From NCBI GenBank assembly GCA_903859155.1, contig CAIOLO010000156.1, positions 1-61,270 of the forward strand: a stretch of DNA of 61,270 nucleotides, given 5' to 3'. This stretch comes from an uncultured beta proteobacterium. GTDB lineage: Bacteria; Pseudomonadota; Gammaproteobacteria; Burkholderiales; SG8-39. The translations under genes were made by a program, and so were the position numbers. The notes below the pieces were generated by a model. That model saw nothing but the letters and a program-made list of their open reading frames with translations, did not search any database and was not told the DNA's origin. Shown piece by piece: positions 8,047 through 18,861 of the stretch (its first letter is position 1; each line of letters starts with the position of its first letter).

Positions 8047-8982
8047 TTACCAGGGGTTTGATCCAAAACTGTCCTTGTACACCTTGGCGATCTGCTCGCG
8101 CGTGGCGGTGTGATTCTGGCCTCCACGCGAGGCTATTTTCAACGATCCCATGACCGAGGCGAGCTGGCCGGTGGCGCGCCAGTCCATGCCGGTGGCAATT
8201 CCATAGAGCAGTCCGGCACGGTAGGCATCGCCGCAACCGGTGGGATCCAGGATCTCTTTGGCCTTAACGCAAGGGACGTCGATGCGTTGACCTCCCATGT
8301 ATATGGTGGAACCTTCGGCCCCGCGGGTGAGGAACAGGGCCCTGACCTTGGCGGCAATAGTCTCCAGCGATTGCCCGGTCTTTTCCTCGAGCATTTTGCC
8401 TTCATAGTCGTTGACCGCGACGTAGCTTGCCTGTTCCACGAAAGCCAGCAATTCCTTGCCGTCGAACATCGGCAGGCCCTGGCCCGGGTCGAAAACAAAC
8501 GGGATTCCGGCAGTGGCCAGATCACGGGCGTGTTCGAGCATGCCGTCGCGGCCGTCGGGGGCCACGATCGCCAGGGTTGCGCCCTTGCTGTCGGCGATGC
8601 GGTTCTGGTTGGAAAAATTCATGGCGCCCGGATGAAAGGCGGTGATCTGGTTGTCGTCGAGGTCCGTGGTGATGAAGGCCTGCGCCGTCAGCGAATCCTT
8701 GATTTCGCGCATGTGCGTGCGTTCGATGCCGAGCTTTTCCATGCGCGACAGATAGGGCGCGGCATCCTCGCCGACGGTCGCCATAATGACCGGCTCGCCG
8801 CCCAGCAGCTTCAGGTTATAGGCGATATTGCCCGAGCAACCGCCGAATTCACGGCGCAGTTGCGGAACAAGGAATGAGACGTTCAGGATATGAATCTGAT
8901 CCGGAAGGATGTGTTCCTTGAAACGGCCCTGAAAGACCATGATGTTGTCAAAGGCGATGGAGCCGCAAATCAGGGTGCGCAT
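8047..8982 (-). CDS. PfkB-family carbohydrate/nucleoside kinase (adenosine kinase-like)
   Basis: The protein has 311 residues. The N-terminal 'LICGSIAFDNI' and 'EFGGCSGNIAYNLKLLGG' match the first PfkB signature. The second signature with the anion hole and catalytic Asp is 'DPTGCGDAYRAGLLYGI' near residue 250, and 'YVAVNDYEGKML' is the usual inner strand. The pattern fits the sugar or adenosine kinase group found in many betaproteobacteria. The phosphoryl acceptor cannot be decided from sequence; adenosine or a ribose-type sugar are candidates. The upstream gap 8983-9169 contains a 6-base stem (CCGGTC 9130-9135, GACCGG 9146-9151) just after the DUF3426 gene and no gene. Confidence 0.88.
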   Translation of the reverse strand: MRTLICGSIAFDNIMVFQGRFKEHILPDQIHILNVSFLVPQLRREFGGCSGNIAYNLKLLGGEPVIMATVGEDAAPYLSRMEKLGIERTHMREIKDSLTAQAFITTDLDDNQITAFHPGAMNFSNQNRIADSKGATLAIVAPDGRDGMLEHARDLATAGIPFVFDPGQGLPMFDGKELLAFVEQASYVAVNDYEGKMLEEKTGQSLETIAAKVRALFLTRGAEGSTIYMGGQRIDVPCVKAKEILDPTGCGDAYRAGLLYGIATGMDWRATGQLASVMGSLKIASRGGQNHTATREQIAKVYKDSFGSNPW

Positions 8983-9169
8983 GCTGATGATTCCTATGCT
9001 GTGGATTCTGGAGGAGCGAATGATACTGGGGGATGGGGGCGAGACCGTTTATCGATAGAGAATTGCCGACCGGGAGCACTGGCATTGGAACAATTATCGC
9101 TTTCCAGCCAAATCCGGATCGCCAGGGGCCCGGTCTTGCCATTGCGACCGGCTTGTTCGGTTATTTGAC

Positions 9170-10120
9170 TCAAGGATAGAAAAGATACAACCGGTAACCG
9201 CTGGCCTTGAGCGCGCCCGCCTCGACATGCAATCGCACCTGTTTCTCGCTCGATCCATCAAAAGCCTCGGCTTTGTCGGCGAGATAGTCGCTCGCCAGCA
9301 ACACCCGCCTGGCCAGCGGCAGATCGCGGTCATTGGTCAGCGTCAGCTCCAGTGCGGGAAACGCCTGCGGAAACGTCGCGCGATTGCGCAATGTCGCCAT
9401 CAGCACCATGACAGCGGGGTTGGCGGGGTCGGCTTGCAGGTCGGAGGTTTCGATGCTGACCAGTTCCACTCGACGAGGCAGGGGCACTTCACAGCCGAAC
9501 TCCGCGCACAGTTCGCTGATATAGGGTTTTGCTTCGGGCAGCAGCAGCGCGATGGCCCCGCGAAAATAGAATAGCGTCTGGCCCAATAGAAGCAGCAGTA
9601 GCAGACCCGCAGCGGGCAGCCACCACCGGCCACCCCTCGGCGCGGTTTTCGGGCCGAATTCGAACACCGGCGCGTTGCCGGGCGAAAGTGGCGCGGTTTC
9701 GGGTTCGAAGCCTACGGGCTCGGGTATGTTTGCCGGCTGCGCTGCGGCGGGCACCGGGTCGGGCTCGCTAAGGGCCGGTGGGGTAAGGTCGTCTGTCTGT
9801 TGCGATGAATCCGCAGGAGGCGATTCATTCTCGCTGTCCTCGACGGCGATTGGCGGCCAGTGCAGGCCGGAGTCGGGGGCAGGGTCAGGGTGCTGCGGGC
9901 TGGGTGCTTCTGGAATTGCCTCTGGCAGCGGCGCGACCGCTGCCGTTACCGGATTTTCGAGGGGCGTGCTTGACTCGCTTTCGCCAAGGCGGTTCAGCGC
10001 AACCGTGCCATTGAACACGGTGTGACACTGCCCGCAGCGCACCCAGCCGGCGCGCACCTTGAGTTGCTCCCAGGTGACGTGGAACGCCGTGTTGCAGGAC
10101 GGGCAGGCCGTGGTCAACAT
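9170..10120 (-). CDS. Zinc-ribbon membrane protein with DUF3426 domain
   Basis: The 316-residue protein begins with a zinc ribbon of the MJ0042 type, with C6-x2-C9 and C29-x2-C32 ('CPSCNTAF' and 'RCGQCHTVFNG'). A long Pro/Glu-rich low-complexity linker follows (about 45-160), then one membrane segment ('WLPAAGLLLLLLLGQTLFYF') and a C-terminal DUF3426 beta domain outside the membrane. Its ATG overlaps the end of prmA (ATGTTGA), as commonly seen in betaproteobacteria where this gene follows prmA. The function of the family is unknown. Confidence 0.9.
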   Translation of the reverse strand: MLTTACPSCNTAFHVTWEQLKVRAGWVRCGQCHTVFNGTVALNRLGESESSTPLENPVTAAVAPLPEAIPEAPSPQHPDPAPDSGLHWPPIAVEDSENESPPADSSQQTDDLTPPALSEPDPVPAAAQPANIPEPVGFEPETAPLSPGNAPVFEFGPKTAPRGGRWWLPAAGLLLLLLLGQTLFYFRGAIALLLPEAKPYISELCAEFGCEVPLPRRVELVSIETSDLQADPANPAVMVLMATLRNRATFPQAFPALELTLTNDRDLPLARRVLLASDYLADKAEAFDGSSEKQVRLHVEAGALKASGYRLYLFYP

Positions 10121-11013
10121 GGACTGGCACGCCTTTTTCCGGACAGGCGCACCCAGCCATCGGCTTCGACCGGCGGATCGAGGTCGAACCAGGGTTGGTA
10201 GATACCGACGAGTTCATCGGCCTGCTGCGCCAGAATGCCCGCAAGCGCGAGCTGGCCGCCCGGTCGCGTATGTCCGGCCAGGGCCGGCGCCAGCAGTCTG
10301 AGTGGATTGGCAAGAATATTGGCCACAACAACATCTGCCTTGATCGTAATCGGCGCCGCGGCATCGGCAAATTCACAGCACACCGCGTTCGCGACGCTGT
10401 TGGCGCGCGCGGCCTCGAGCGCCATGGGGTCGACATCGATGCCCAGCGCGCTTCTTGCGCCCAGCTTCAGGGCGGCGATTGCCAATATACCCGAACCGCA
10501 GCCGTAGTCGAGGACGGACTCCCCGCCTTTGACGACCTGCTCCAGCCACTCCAGGCACAGGCGCGTGGTGGGATGACTGCCGGTGCCGAACGCGAGGCCG
10601 GGATCGAGCCTGATGTTGATGGCCTGCGGATCCGGCGCTTCATGCCAGCTGGGCACTATCCAGAGTCGGTTCGAAATGCGCTGCGGCTCGAACTGGGCCT
10701 GGGTGACCCGTACCCAGTCGACCGCGTCGACCGTCTCGATGCCGACCCCGGCAGGAGGCGTTCGCCCGAGTGCCGCGCAGGCGCGCGCGAGCAGCAGGCG
10801 GCCCTGCTCGGCATTGTCCACCAGCACGCGCATCCGCAGGTGCGGCCAGCTGGAGGGGTCCTCGCCGGGTTCATCGAAAATCGCTTTTTCATCCGCGGTG
10901 CCGGCCGCGGAGTCTTCAGTGGTGACCGACAGCGCGCCCAGCTCCAGCAGCTTGTCCGACAGCGCGTCGGCTTCGAGCGCGTCGAGCTCCAGCACCAGCG
11001 TCACCCAACCCAT
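10114..11013 (-). CDS. prmA: Ribosomal protein L11 methyltransferase
   Basis: The protein has 299 residues, normal for PrmA. The N-terminal substrate-recognition domain ('TLVLELDALEADALSDKLLELGA') precedes a class I SAM methyltransferase fold: 'DPGLAFGTGSHPTTRLCLEWL', motif I 'VLDYGCGSGILAIAALKLGA', then 'GIDVDPMALEAARANSVAN' and 'VVANILANPL' (the NPL-type catalytic loop). It trimethylates lysines and the N-terminus of ribosomal protein L11. It begins 9 bases after the accC stop codon and overlaps the DUF3426 gene, so accB-accC-prmA-DUF3426 is probably one transcript. Confidence 0.96.
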   Translation of the reverse strand: MGWVTLVLELDALEADALSDKLLELGALSVTTEDSAAGTADEKAIFDEPGEDPSSWPHLRMRVLVDNAEQGRLLLARACAALGRTPPAGVGIETVDAVDWVRVTQAQFEPQRISNRLWIVPSWHEAPDPQAINIRLDPGLAFGTGSHPTTRLCLEWLEQVVKGGESVLDYGCGSGILAIAALKLGARSALGIDVDPMALEAARANSVANAVCCEFADAAAPITIKADVVVANILANPLRLLAPALAGHTRPGGQLALAGILAQQADELVGIYQPWFDLDPPVEADGWVRLSGKRRASPC

Positions 11014-11021
11014 GTGGGAGA

Positions 11022-12389
<1,368 letters not shown>

Positions 12390-12392
12390 GGG

Positions 12393-12437
12393 CTAAGGAA
12401 ACACTGAACAAGTGTTTGGTTTGGGAAAAAGACTCAT
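12393..12437 (-). promoter_or_regulatory. Short upstream ORF coupled to accC
   Basis: A 14-codon ORF (MSLFPKPNTCSVFP, stop TAG) begins at ATG 12437 after a strong Shine-Dalgarno (AGAGGAAA, 12442-12449). Its stop ends 3 bases before the TTG start of accC, in the same frame. It contains a perfect 7-base hairpin, AAACACT (12399-12405) and AGTGTTT (12411-12417), with a 5-base loop. Ribosomes would most simply reach accC by stop-restart coupling. This fills most of the 121-base accB-accC gap. Confidence 0.45.
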
Positions 12438-12510
12438 GATGTTTCCTCTGATTGGGGGATTTGCACCAGGGACCCGGTGACGCGAACCCAGGCCCTTGTT
12501 CCAGGCTTGC

Positions 12511-12957
12511 TCAGCCGATCATTACCAGGGGTTCGCCATACTCGACTGGCTGGCCGTTTTCGATGAGGATCGCCTTCACCACGCCGGAGTGGTCGGCTTC
12601 GATTTCATTCATTAGTTTCATGGCTTCGATGATGCAGATCGGCTGGCCTTTTTGCACGTTGTCGCCGACCTCGACAAAGGCTTTGCCTCCCGGGGTGGTG
12701 GAGCGGTAGAAGGTACCGACCATCGGCGCTTTGACCGCATGTCCTTCGTCTGCCGGGGCGGTTGCCGGGGCGCTTGCCGCGGGTGCCGGCGCCACCGCCG
12801 GCAAATGCACAGCGGGCGCCTGCAGGTAGGACACCTCCCTGGGTGCCTGGCCGCCGAGGACGATTTTGACTTTTTCCTCGCCTTCGGTGATCTCCAGTTC
12901 GGCGATTCCCGATTCCTGCACCAGTTCGATAAGTTTCTTAAGTTTTCTGAGATCCAT
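12511..12957 (-). CDS. accB: Acetyl-CoA carboxylase, biotin carboxyl carrier protein
   Basis: The protein has 148 residues, a normal AccB length. The N-terminal helix ('[20 protein letters not shown]') is followed by an Ala/Pro-rich flexible linker (about residues 47-70) and a C-terminal biotinyl domain with biotin on K114 in 'EAMKLMNEI'. A 'thumb' segment is present before it ('[18 protein letters not shown]'). ATG 12957 has ACGGAG upstream. It precedes accC by 121 bases and follows aroQ by 23 bases, the usual aroQ-accB-accC order. Confidence 0.97.
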   Translation of the reverse strand: MDLRKLKKLIELVQESGIAELEITEGEEKVKIVLGGQAPREVSYLQAPAVHLPAVAPAPAASAPATAPADEGHAVKAPMVGTFYRSTTPGGKAFVEVGDNVQKGQPICIIEAMKLMNEIEADHSGVVKAILIENGQPVEYGEPLVMIG

Positions 12958-12980
12958 ACTCCGTATGCTTTCTGGCCGGC

Positions 12981-13505
12981 TCAGCCGGTCTGCAAAATCG
13001 CCTGCAGCGCCAGTGCGTAGCCGCGGCTGCCCAGCCCGCAGATGACGCCTGAGGCCAGGTCGGATAGGTAGGACTGCCGCCGGAACGTTTCGCGCGCGTG
13101 GATGTTGGACAAATGCACCTCGATGAACGGAATGCGCACCGCTGCGAGGGCATCGCGCAAACCGACGCTGGTATGCGTCAGCGCGCCGGGATTGATGATG
13201 ATGTCGGTAACGGCTTCGTCAGCGGCTGCCTGAACGCGGTCGATGAGTACGCCTTCGTGGTTACTTTGAAAACAGGAAAAATCGGCACCTTGGTCACGCG
13301 CTAGTTGCGCCAGTTGACGCTCGATGTCCTGCAGCGTCTCCGCGCCATAAATGTCCGGCTCGCGTGCGCCCAGCAGATTAAGATTGGGGCCGTTGATCAG
13401 CAGTACCTTGCGACCGCGTCCCGGTGCGCGCTTTGCGCCGGCACGGGGCTTCGCAAGCGTGGTACGGGTGGTGTTCCTGGCAGGCGCCTTCCTGACTGTG
13501 ACCAT
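12981..13505 (-). CDS. aroQ: Type II 3-dehydroquinate dehydratase with basic N-terminal extension
   Basis: From ATG 13505 this is 174 residues; another in-frame ATG at 13544 would add 13, but that stretch is AT-rich and has codon use unlike the gene. The enzyme core is clear: '[21 protein letters not shown]' with the catalytic loop Arg and Tyr, '[19 protein letters not shown]', '[18 protein letters not shown]' and '[14 protein letters not shown]'. It dehydrates 3-dehydroquinate in the shikimate pathway. Typical AroQ proteins begin near the 'VLLINGPN' strand and are ~145 residues; here a ~30-residue Lys/Arg/Ala/Thr-rich tail precedes it, of unknown role. Confidence 0.93.
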   Translation of the reverse strand: MVTVRKAPARNTTRTTLAKPRAGAKRAPGRGRKVLLINGPNLNLLGAREPDIYGAETLQDIERQLAQLARDQGADFSCFQSNHEGVLIDRVQAAADEAVTDIIINPGALTHTSVGLRDALAAVRIPFIEVHLSNIHARETFRRQSYLSDLASGVICGLGSRGYALALQAILQTG

Positions 13506-13555
13506 CTCAATATTTTCGTTAAAGCTATGTGATTTTATCTGCATTATCGCCGATT

Positions 13556-14110
13556 TTAGGCGCTGGTTTGCGTGGCATCATGCAGCATAGACCGGATTGT
13601 CTCGTCCAGTTGCGCCTCCGCAATGCCACCCAGATGGCGCATTTTGATCACGCCAGTGGCATCCAGTACGACAGTATAAGGTAGGCCGGCCGACTGGTTG
13701 CCCAGTTTTCGGGTAACGTCAATCGCATTCAGGCGGCCAATAACCAGAGGGTACTGGATTTTGAAATCTTTGGCGAATTCCTTTACTTTAGCTGCAGAAT
13801 CGATGGCGATGCCTACCATTTGAACGCTTTTATCAGAAAATTTTTCCTGGATCCGGATCAGTGCGGGAATTTCCACCCGGCAGGGCTCGCACCAGGTTGC
13901 CCAAAAATTGACGACCAGTATTTTGCCGGCCCATCGTGTCAGTGGCTGCGCGTTCCCCTCCAGGTCCTGCAGCGGCAAATTCCAGAGCTCGGCAGTCGCG
14001 GCGGCGTCTTCGCCAGGCCTTCGTAAAAAAGCCTGCAGCGCAATCCCCGCTGCGGTCGCCGCGGTGGCGGCGCCGATCAGAACCAGGGAACGCCGCCGTG
14101 ACTTATCCAA
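13556..14110 (-). CDS. TlpA-family thiol:disulfide oxidoreductase
   Basis: I start this at TTG 14110, just before the upstream gene's stop at 14103-14105, giving 184 residues: '[20 protein letters not shown]' forms a basic N-terminus plus a membrane anchor. The rest is a thioredoxin fold in the TlpA/ResA style with '[18 protein letters not shown]' (redox pair WCEPC), '[20 protein letters not shown]' and the cis-Pro region '[12 protein letters not shown]'. It should act in the periplasm as a reductant, for example in cytochrome c maturation or protection from oxidation. Longer starts are possible but would read through most of the neighbour's end. Confidence 0.88.
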   Translation of the reverse strand: MDKSRRRSLVLIGAATAATAAGIALQAFLRRPGEDAAATAELWNLPLQDLEGNAQPLTRWAGKILVVNFWATWCEPCRVEIPALIRIQEKFSDKSVQMVGIAIDSAAKVKEFAKDFKIQYPLVIGRLNAIDVTRKLGNQSAGLPYTVVLDATGVIKMRHLGGIAEAQLDETIRSMLHDATQTSA

Positions 14111-14723
14111 CGGAGGCCACCAGCAATTCAACCGCCGGCAGCGCGGCACGCTCCATGACACGGCCGGATTGCGAGGTCCGCAACGCAACTCGCTCATCTT
14201 TTGCACCCAGAACGGCGATGTTGGCGCGGGTTCCGTTCCAGTCCACGCCGAGCACGGTAATGCTGCGGGCTTCGCCGCCGATCCAGCGCCGCTGCTCGGT
14301 GACGCTGTAGTCGACGCCCCGGTTCAGAAACAACAGTTCCAGCGATTTTGCGTCGTCGGTGAATACCTGCAGATCAATGTCTCCGTAACGGCCGGCGATG
14401 CCGCTGAGCACCTGTCCGGTCAGATAAGGGCGATAGGATTCCAAGGTCTTCATCAGGGTCACCGCCTCTACGCGCAATTCCCGCAGGCGCTCGCGCTGTT
14501 CCTGCTCCTGATACAAACCCTGATAGGCACGCAGCTGAACCTCGATTTCGTCGTTGCCGGGCAACGCCTGGGTATCACCAACACCCAGTTGGCGTGCGGC
14601 TTTGCGTTTGGCTAGCGCGAAATCATCGATCCCGTCCTGGGCCATCAACCGCGCGGCGGCGGCGGCTATCTGCAAGCGCATTTGCTGCTGTCGTGACATT
14701 CGCATGGGCTGTTCAAGGGGCAA
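14103..14723 (-). CDS. Conserved hypothetical protein next to mpl
   Basis: This 206-residue soluble protein is one I recognise only as a conserved betaproteobacterial neighbour of mpl. The first ~50 residues ('AAAARLMAQDGIDDFALAKR' then 'KAARQLGVGD') look like a regulator-type helical bundle. The middle ('RPYLTGQVLSGIAGRYGDID') and 'LQVFTDDAKSLELLFLNRGV' resemble a nucleotidyltransferase-like beta-alpha fold, but no complete catalytic Asp pair stands out beyond 'YGDIDLQVFTDD'. It is divergent from mpl with a 119-base gap and overlaps the start of the TlpA-like gene. No function is assigned. Confidence 0.8.
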   Translation of the reverse strand: MPLEQPMRMSRQQQMRLQIAAAAARLMAQDGIDDFALAKRKAARQLGVGDTQALPGNDEIEVQLRAYQGLYQEQEQRERLRELRVEAVTLMKTLESYRPYLTGQVLSGIAGRYGDIDLQVFTDDAKSLELLFLNRGVDYSVTEQRRWIGGEARSITVLGVDWNGTRANIAVLGAKDERVALRTSQSGRVMERAALPAVELLVASVG

Positions 14724-14842
14724 ATGATCATACCGCAGCGCGGCGACTATTTGCCGTTGGGATAAAATCGTCAGCAGTTTTGCGGCAAGTTCGGCGAAGT
14801 TGCCGTAATCTTGCGTCCACAGTTTCTCGCAGCGGTTGTTTC

Positions 14843-16195
14843 GTGCATATACATATTCTTGGCATCTGCGGCACTTTCATGGGCGGCATCGCGTTGCTCG
14901 CGCGCGCCGCCGGACATCGTGTCACCGGGTGTGACACCAATGTCTACCCGCCCATGAGTACACAACTGGCGGAACAGGGCATTGCCTTGACCGAGGGTTT
15001 TGCCGCCGATCAGATTGCGCTGAATCCGGACCTCTGGGTCATCGGCAACGTGGTTGCTCGAGGCAACGCGCTGATGGAGGCGATTCTCGACCGCGGTGAT
15101 CGCTATGTTTCCGGTCCACAATGGCTTGCAGAGAACATATTGCAAAGTAAGTGGGTACTGGCAGTCTCAGGAACTCATGGAAAAACAACGACTTCATCCA
15201 TGCTGGCCTGGATTCTTGAGGCGACGGGCAAGAACCCCGGTTTTCTCATTGGCGGCATCCCGCAGAACTTTTCGGTCAGCGCCCGCTTGACGGACTCGCG
15301 CTTTTTTGTGGTCGAAGCGGACGAGTACGACACCGCCTTTTTCGATAAGCGCTCAAAGTTTGTGCATTATCGCGCGAAAACGGCGGTTCTCAACAACATT
15401 GAATTCGATCATGCGGATATCTTCGCCGATCTTGCAGCTATCGAGACGCAATTTCACCACTTCGTGCGTACCGTGCCTCATTCTGGCAGAGTTATCGCGG
15501 CCAGTGGTGACGCTGCGGTCACGCGAGTGATCGGCAAGGGCTGCTGGACGCCCGTGGAAACCTTCGGTGCGGGCGGCGACTGGTCCGGAAGCGACGCGGG
15601 TGACGGTTTTGCGGTGTTCTTCAAAGGGCAAATGCTGGGAACGGTGGTCTGGGATCTGATGGGAGAGCACAACCGGAGCAACGCGCTTGCCGCGCTTGCG
15701 GCGGCTCAGCATGCCGGTGTCGACGCGGTGCAGGCGATTGCGGCGCTGGGTCGCTTTGAGAACGTGCGCCGGCGCATGGAACTGCGCGGAACCGCGGCGG
15801 GTGTCGCTGTCTACGACGACTTCGCCCATCACCCTACGGCCATCGAAACAACCGTGGCAGGCCTGCGAACCCGGCTGCAGGGCACAGGCGGGCGCATCCT
15901 GGCGGTACTGGAACCGCGCTCCAATACCATGAAGCTGGGCATCATGAAGGACCGTCTGGCGGGAAGCCTGCATGCCGCGGACAAGGTGTTCTGTTACACG
16001 CAGGGCCTGGGCTGGGATGCGGCAGCGACCCTGGCGTCTCTGGGAGGCGCAGCGCAATGCCATGACGACCTGCGTCGCCTGGTGGCCGCGATCGTCGCCG
16101 AAGTGCGGCCCGGAGACCAGGTTCTGGTCATGTCCAACGGTGCCTTTGGCGGTATTCACGGGAAACTGCTGGACGCGCTCGCGGTGAAAAAGTGA
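14843..16195 (+). CDS. mpl: UDP-N-acetylmuramate:L-alanyl-gamma-D-glutamyl-meso-diaminopimelate ligase
   Basis: From GTG 14843 this is 450 residues, the family length. It follows the Mur ligase order: N-terminal nucleotide-sugar domain 'HIHILGICGTFMGGIALLAR' with 'GCDTNVYPPMSTQL', ATP-binding P-loop 'VLAVSGTHGKTTTSSMLAWI', 'VVEADEYDTAFFDKRSKFVHY', 'NNIEFDHADIFADL' and the C-terminal domain from about 'VYDDFAHHPTAIETTVAGLR'. The YPPMST motif separates Mpl from MurC. It recycles the murein tripeptide onto UDP-MurNAc. A TAAAAT box at 14763-14768 may be part of its promoter. Its stop overlaps the next gene (GTGA). Confidence 0.95.
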   Translation: MHIHILGICGTFMGGIALLARAAGHRVTGCDTNVYPPMSTQLAEQGIALTEGFAADQIALNPDLWVIGNVVARGNALMEAILDRGDRYVSGPQWLAENILQSKWVLAVSGTHGKTTTSSMLAWILEATGKNPGFLIGGIPQNFSVSARLTDSRFFVVEADEYDTAFFDKRSKFVHYRAKTAVLNNIEFDHADIFADLAAIETQFHHFVRTVPHSGRVIAASGDAAVTRVIGKGCWTPVETFGAGGDWSGSDAGDGFAVFFKGQMLGTVVWDLMGEHNRSNALAALAAAQHAGVDAVQAIAALGRFENVRRRMELRGTAAGVAVYDDFAHHPTAIETTVAGLRTRLQGTGGRILAVLEPRSNTMKLGIMKDRLAGSLHAADKVFCYTQGLGWDAAATLASLGGAAQCHDDLRRLVAAIVAEVRPGDQVLVMSNGAFGGIHGKLLDALAVKK

Positions 16196-16773
16196 GCTCG
16201 CTGCTGATTTATCTGCACGGCTTCAACAGTTCGGCCCAATCGAATAAAGCGCGCCTCCTGCACGAATACCTCGGGCAGCGCGGTCTGTCGCATCGCTACG
16301 CCAGCCCGTCACTGCCGCACCGGCCGACCCAGGCCATCGCCATGGCCGAAGCGGCGATGGCGGGCAGGCCGGGCAGTGAGGTTTGCTTTGTCGGTTCTTC
16401 GCTGGGCGGTTTCTATGCCACCCACCTGGCCGAAAAGCACCAGGCCTGCGCCGTACTGATCAACCCGGCGATCGACCCGCATATCGGGCTGCGCGCCTAT
16501 CTTGGAGCGCAGAGAAATTTATATACCGGCGAAAAATACCAGCTGACCGAAGCCACCCTGCGGGAGTGGCAGGACCTTGGCGTGCCGCGGATTACGCCGG
16601 ACAGGTACCTGCTGCTGGTTGAAAGCGGCGACGAAGTACTCGACTATCGACAGGCGCTGGATTTCTACGCCGGCGCCCGGCAGGTGGTGGTCGAAGGCGG
16701 CGATCATTCGTTGCAGAGTTATCCCCGGCACCTTCCCGCCATTCTGGAATTCGCAGACACCCACGGCGCGTGA
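16192..16773 (+). CDS. YqiA-type alpha/beta-hydrolase esterase
   Basis: The start is GTG 16192, overlapping the mpl stop by 4 bases, giving 193 residues. The fold markers are '[17 protein letters not shown]' (oxyanion HG), nucleophile S70 in '[16 protein letters not shown]', an acidic residue in '[13 protein letters not shown]' and the catalytic His in '[16 protein letters not shown]'. The closest named family is YqiA/UPF0227, small esterases acting on short acyl esters in vitro with no settled physiological substrate. Overlap with mpl suggests cotranscription. Confidence 0.88.
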   Translation: MSSLLIYLHGFNSSAQSNKARLLHEYLGQRGLSHRYASPSLPHRPTQAIAMAEAAMAGRPGSEVCFVGSSLGGFYATHLAEKHQACAVLINPAIDPHIGLRAYLGAQRNLYTGEKYQLTEATLREWQDLGVPRITPDRYLLLVESGDEVLDYRQALDFYAGARQVVVEGGDHSLQSYPRHLPAILEFADTHGA

Positions 16774-16817
16774 CAGCGGTGAGTCTGGCGGTGACCGGCG
16801 CGGCAAGCCCGCCAGGG

Positions 16818-16842
16818 TGCGAGGGTATAATCCGCCCTCGCA
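16818..16842 (+). promoter_or_regulatory. TATAAT box inside an 8-base inverted repeat
   Basis: A consensus -10 hexamer TATAAT (16826-16831) lies in the 9-base loop between perfect 8-base arms TGCGAGGG (16818-16825) and CCCTCGCA (16835-16842), about 80 bases before the ribonuclease ATG at 16922. No good -35 is visible 16-18 bases upstream, which points to an activated or weak promoter, or an operator over the -10. Confidence 0.4.
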
Positions 16843-16921
16843 TGCCGGCAGTGGAATCGAGATAGAGACCGCGAATTGCCGACATCCTGTCTTCCGCTCG
16901 CTTTTCCCGATCGCCCCACCC

Positions 16922-18784
16922 ATGCATGTTCTCTACGAGGAAAGCGGTGCCTTCAAGGTCGGCACGATACTGGCTGACAACGATACCTCGTTGCAGATTG
17001 AGGCCCCGCACGGCAAGCGCAACAAGATAAAAGCGAATTCCGTGCTGCTGCGCTTTGCCGAGCCCGCGCCGGCCGAATTGATGAAGCAGGCCGAGGCGCT
17101 GGCGGCCGCCGTCGACATCGATTTTCTGTGGGAATGCTGCGGCGAGCCTGAATTCGGATTTGAGTCGATGGCGCGCGAGTACTGTGGCCACACCCCCAGC
17201 GCTGTCGAGGCCACCGGCATCGTCATCAAGCTGCACTCGGCACCGGTCTATTTTTATCGCAAAGGCAAGGGACGCTACAGGGCGGCGCCGCCGGAAACTC
17301 TCAAGGCGGCCTTGGCGGCCCTGGAGAAAAAGCGGCTGCAGCAGCAGGCCATAGATAACTGGGCAGCCGAACTTGCCGCCGGCAGGTTTCCGCCTGCCCT
17401 GCAGCCACTGCTGGCCGAACTGCTCTACCGCCCCGACCGCAACAAACCGGAAACCAAGGCGCTGGAAAAGGCCTGCGAGCTGACCGGCTTGTCCACGGCC
17501 AAATTATTCGAGCGCGCCGGCGCCCTGCCCTCCAGCCACGATTACCATCTGAACGGGTTTTTGTTTGAATGTTTCCCGCGCGGCACGGGGTTCCCGGAAG
17601 GCCTGGCTGTGGACAGTGCCGGCGAATTGCCGCTTGCCGCGGTGGCGGCATTCAGCGTCGACGATGAAGCCACCACGGAAATCGACGACGCTTTTTCGGT
17701 GACCCGCATCGAACCGGGGCGGATGCGCGTGGGCATTCACATCGCCGCACCGGGTCTGGGGTTCGCGCCGGGCTCGGCGCTGGATCAGGTCGCGCGCCAG
17801 CGCCTGTCCACCGTCTACATGCCCGGCGCCAAGATCACCATGCTGCCTGCCGATGTGATCGAAGGCTTCACGCTCGGCCAGGGCCGCTCCTGCCCGGCGG
17901 TATCGCTGTATCTCGATGTCCGCGAGGAGGATTTCGCGATCGAGCGCGAGCACACTGTGGTCGAGCGTGTGCCCCTGGCGGTCAATCTGCGCCACAGTCA
18001 GACGCAGGCGCTCGATGACGCATTCCCTGCCGGCCAGGTGTCGCAGCAGGTACCGTTTGCGACGGAACTGCATTTCCTGTGGCGCTTCGCACTGGCGCGC
18101 GAAATCGCGCGCGGCAAGTCCTCCTCGGGAGGCGATCGCACCGAATACAACTTCGAGGTGGCGCGCGCCTCGCCCGGCGAAGAACGCATCATCATCAGCG
18201 AGCGCCGCCGTGGAACCCCCATCGACAAGCTGGTGGCCGAGTTGATGATTCACGCCAATGCCAGCTGGGGGCGCCTGCTTGCCGACAACGAGGTCGCCGG
18301 CATATACCGCGTGCAGAACTCGGGAAAAGTTCGCATGACCACCGCACCCGGAGCGCATCAGGGGCTGGGGATCAGCCACTATGCGTGGATGACTTCGCCG
18401 CTGCGGCGTTATGTGGATCTGGTCAACCAGTGGCAGTTGCTGGCACTGTTGGCCGGCAAGCCTGCACCTTTCCGGCAAAATGCCGATACCCTGCTCGCCG
18501 CGGTGCATGATTTTGACGCCACCTATTCCCAATATGCCGATTTCCAGTGGCGCATGGAGCGCTATTGGTGCCTGCGCTGGCTGCAGCAGGAGGGCATCAG
18601 CGTTGCCGGCGGGGAGGTGATGCGCGACAATCTGGTGCGCTTCGAGCGTCTGCCACTGGTCATGCGGGTACCCTCCCTGCCGGACCTGCCGACGGGGACG
18701 CGGGTGGAGCTGGATGTGGCCCAGATCGATCTCATTGAAGCGCAGGTGCAGTGCCGGTATCGGTCGACTACGGCAGGCATTTGA
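16922..18784 (+). CDS. RNB-domain exoribonuclease (RNase II family)
   Basis: From ATG 16922 this is 620 residues. A short N-terminal beta region ('[20 protein letters not shown]') precedes a helical stretch and then the RNB catalytic domain. The acidic metal-binding cluster is '[20 protein letters not shown]', later '[20 protein letters not shown]', '[15 protein letters not shown]' and the RNA-binding '[20 protein letters not shown]'. A C-terminal S1-like beta segment is suggested by '[20 protein letters not shown]'. It should degrade single-stranded RNA 3' to 5'. It is shorter than RNase R, and I see no long basic tail. Confidence 0.9.
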   Translation: MHVLYEESGAFKVGTILADNDTSLQIEAPHGKRNKIKANSVLLRFAEPAPAELMKQAEALAAAVDIDFLWECCGEPEFGFESMAREYCGHTPSAVEATGIVIKLHSAPVYFYRKGKGRYRAAPPETLKAALAALEKKRLQQQAIDNWAAELAAGRFPPALQPLLAELLYRPDRNKPETKALEKACELTGLSTAKLFERAGALPSSHDYHLNGFLFECFPRGTGFPEGLAVDSAGELPLAAVAAFSVDDEATTEIDDAFSVTRIEPGRMRVGIHIAAPGLGFAPGSALDQVARQRLSTVYMPGAKITMLPADVIEGFTLGQGRSCPAVSLYLDVREEDFAIEREHTVVERVPLAVNLRHSQTQALDDAFPAGQVSQQVPFATELHFLWRFALAREIARGKSSSGGDRTEYNFEVARASPGEERIIISERRRGTPIDKLVAELMIHANASWGRLLADNEVAGIYRVQNSGKVRMTTAPGAHQGLGISHYAWMTSPLRRYVDLVNQWQLLALLAGKPAPFRQNADTLLAAVHDFDATYSQYADFQWRMERYWCLRWLQQEGISVAGGEVMRDNLVRFERLPLVMRVPSLPDLPTGTRVELDVAQIDLIEAQVQCRYRSTTAGI

Positions 18785-18861
18785 TTCGATAACCGGCATA
18801 AGTTGAGGTATTATCTTCAAATCATCTTAGAGTTACATGAATTCAAAGACTTTTTAGTCGC

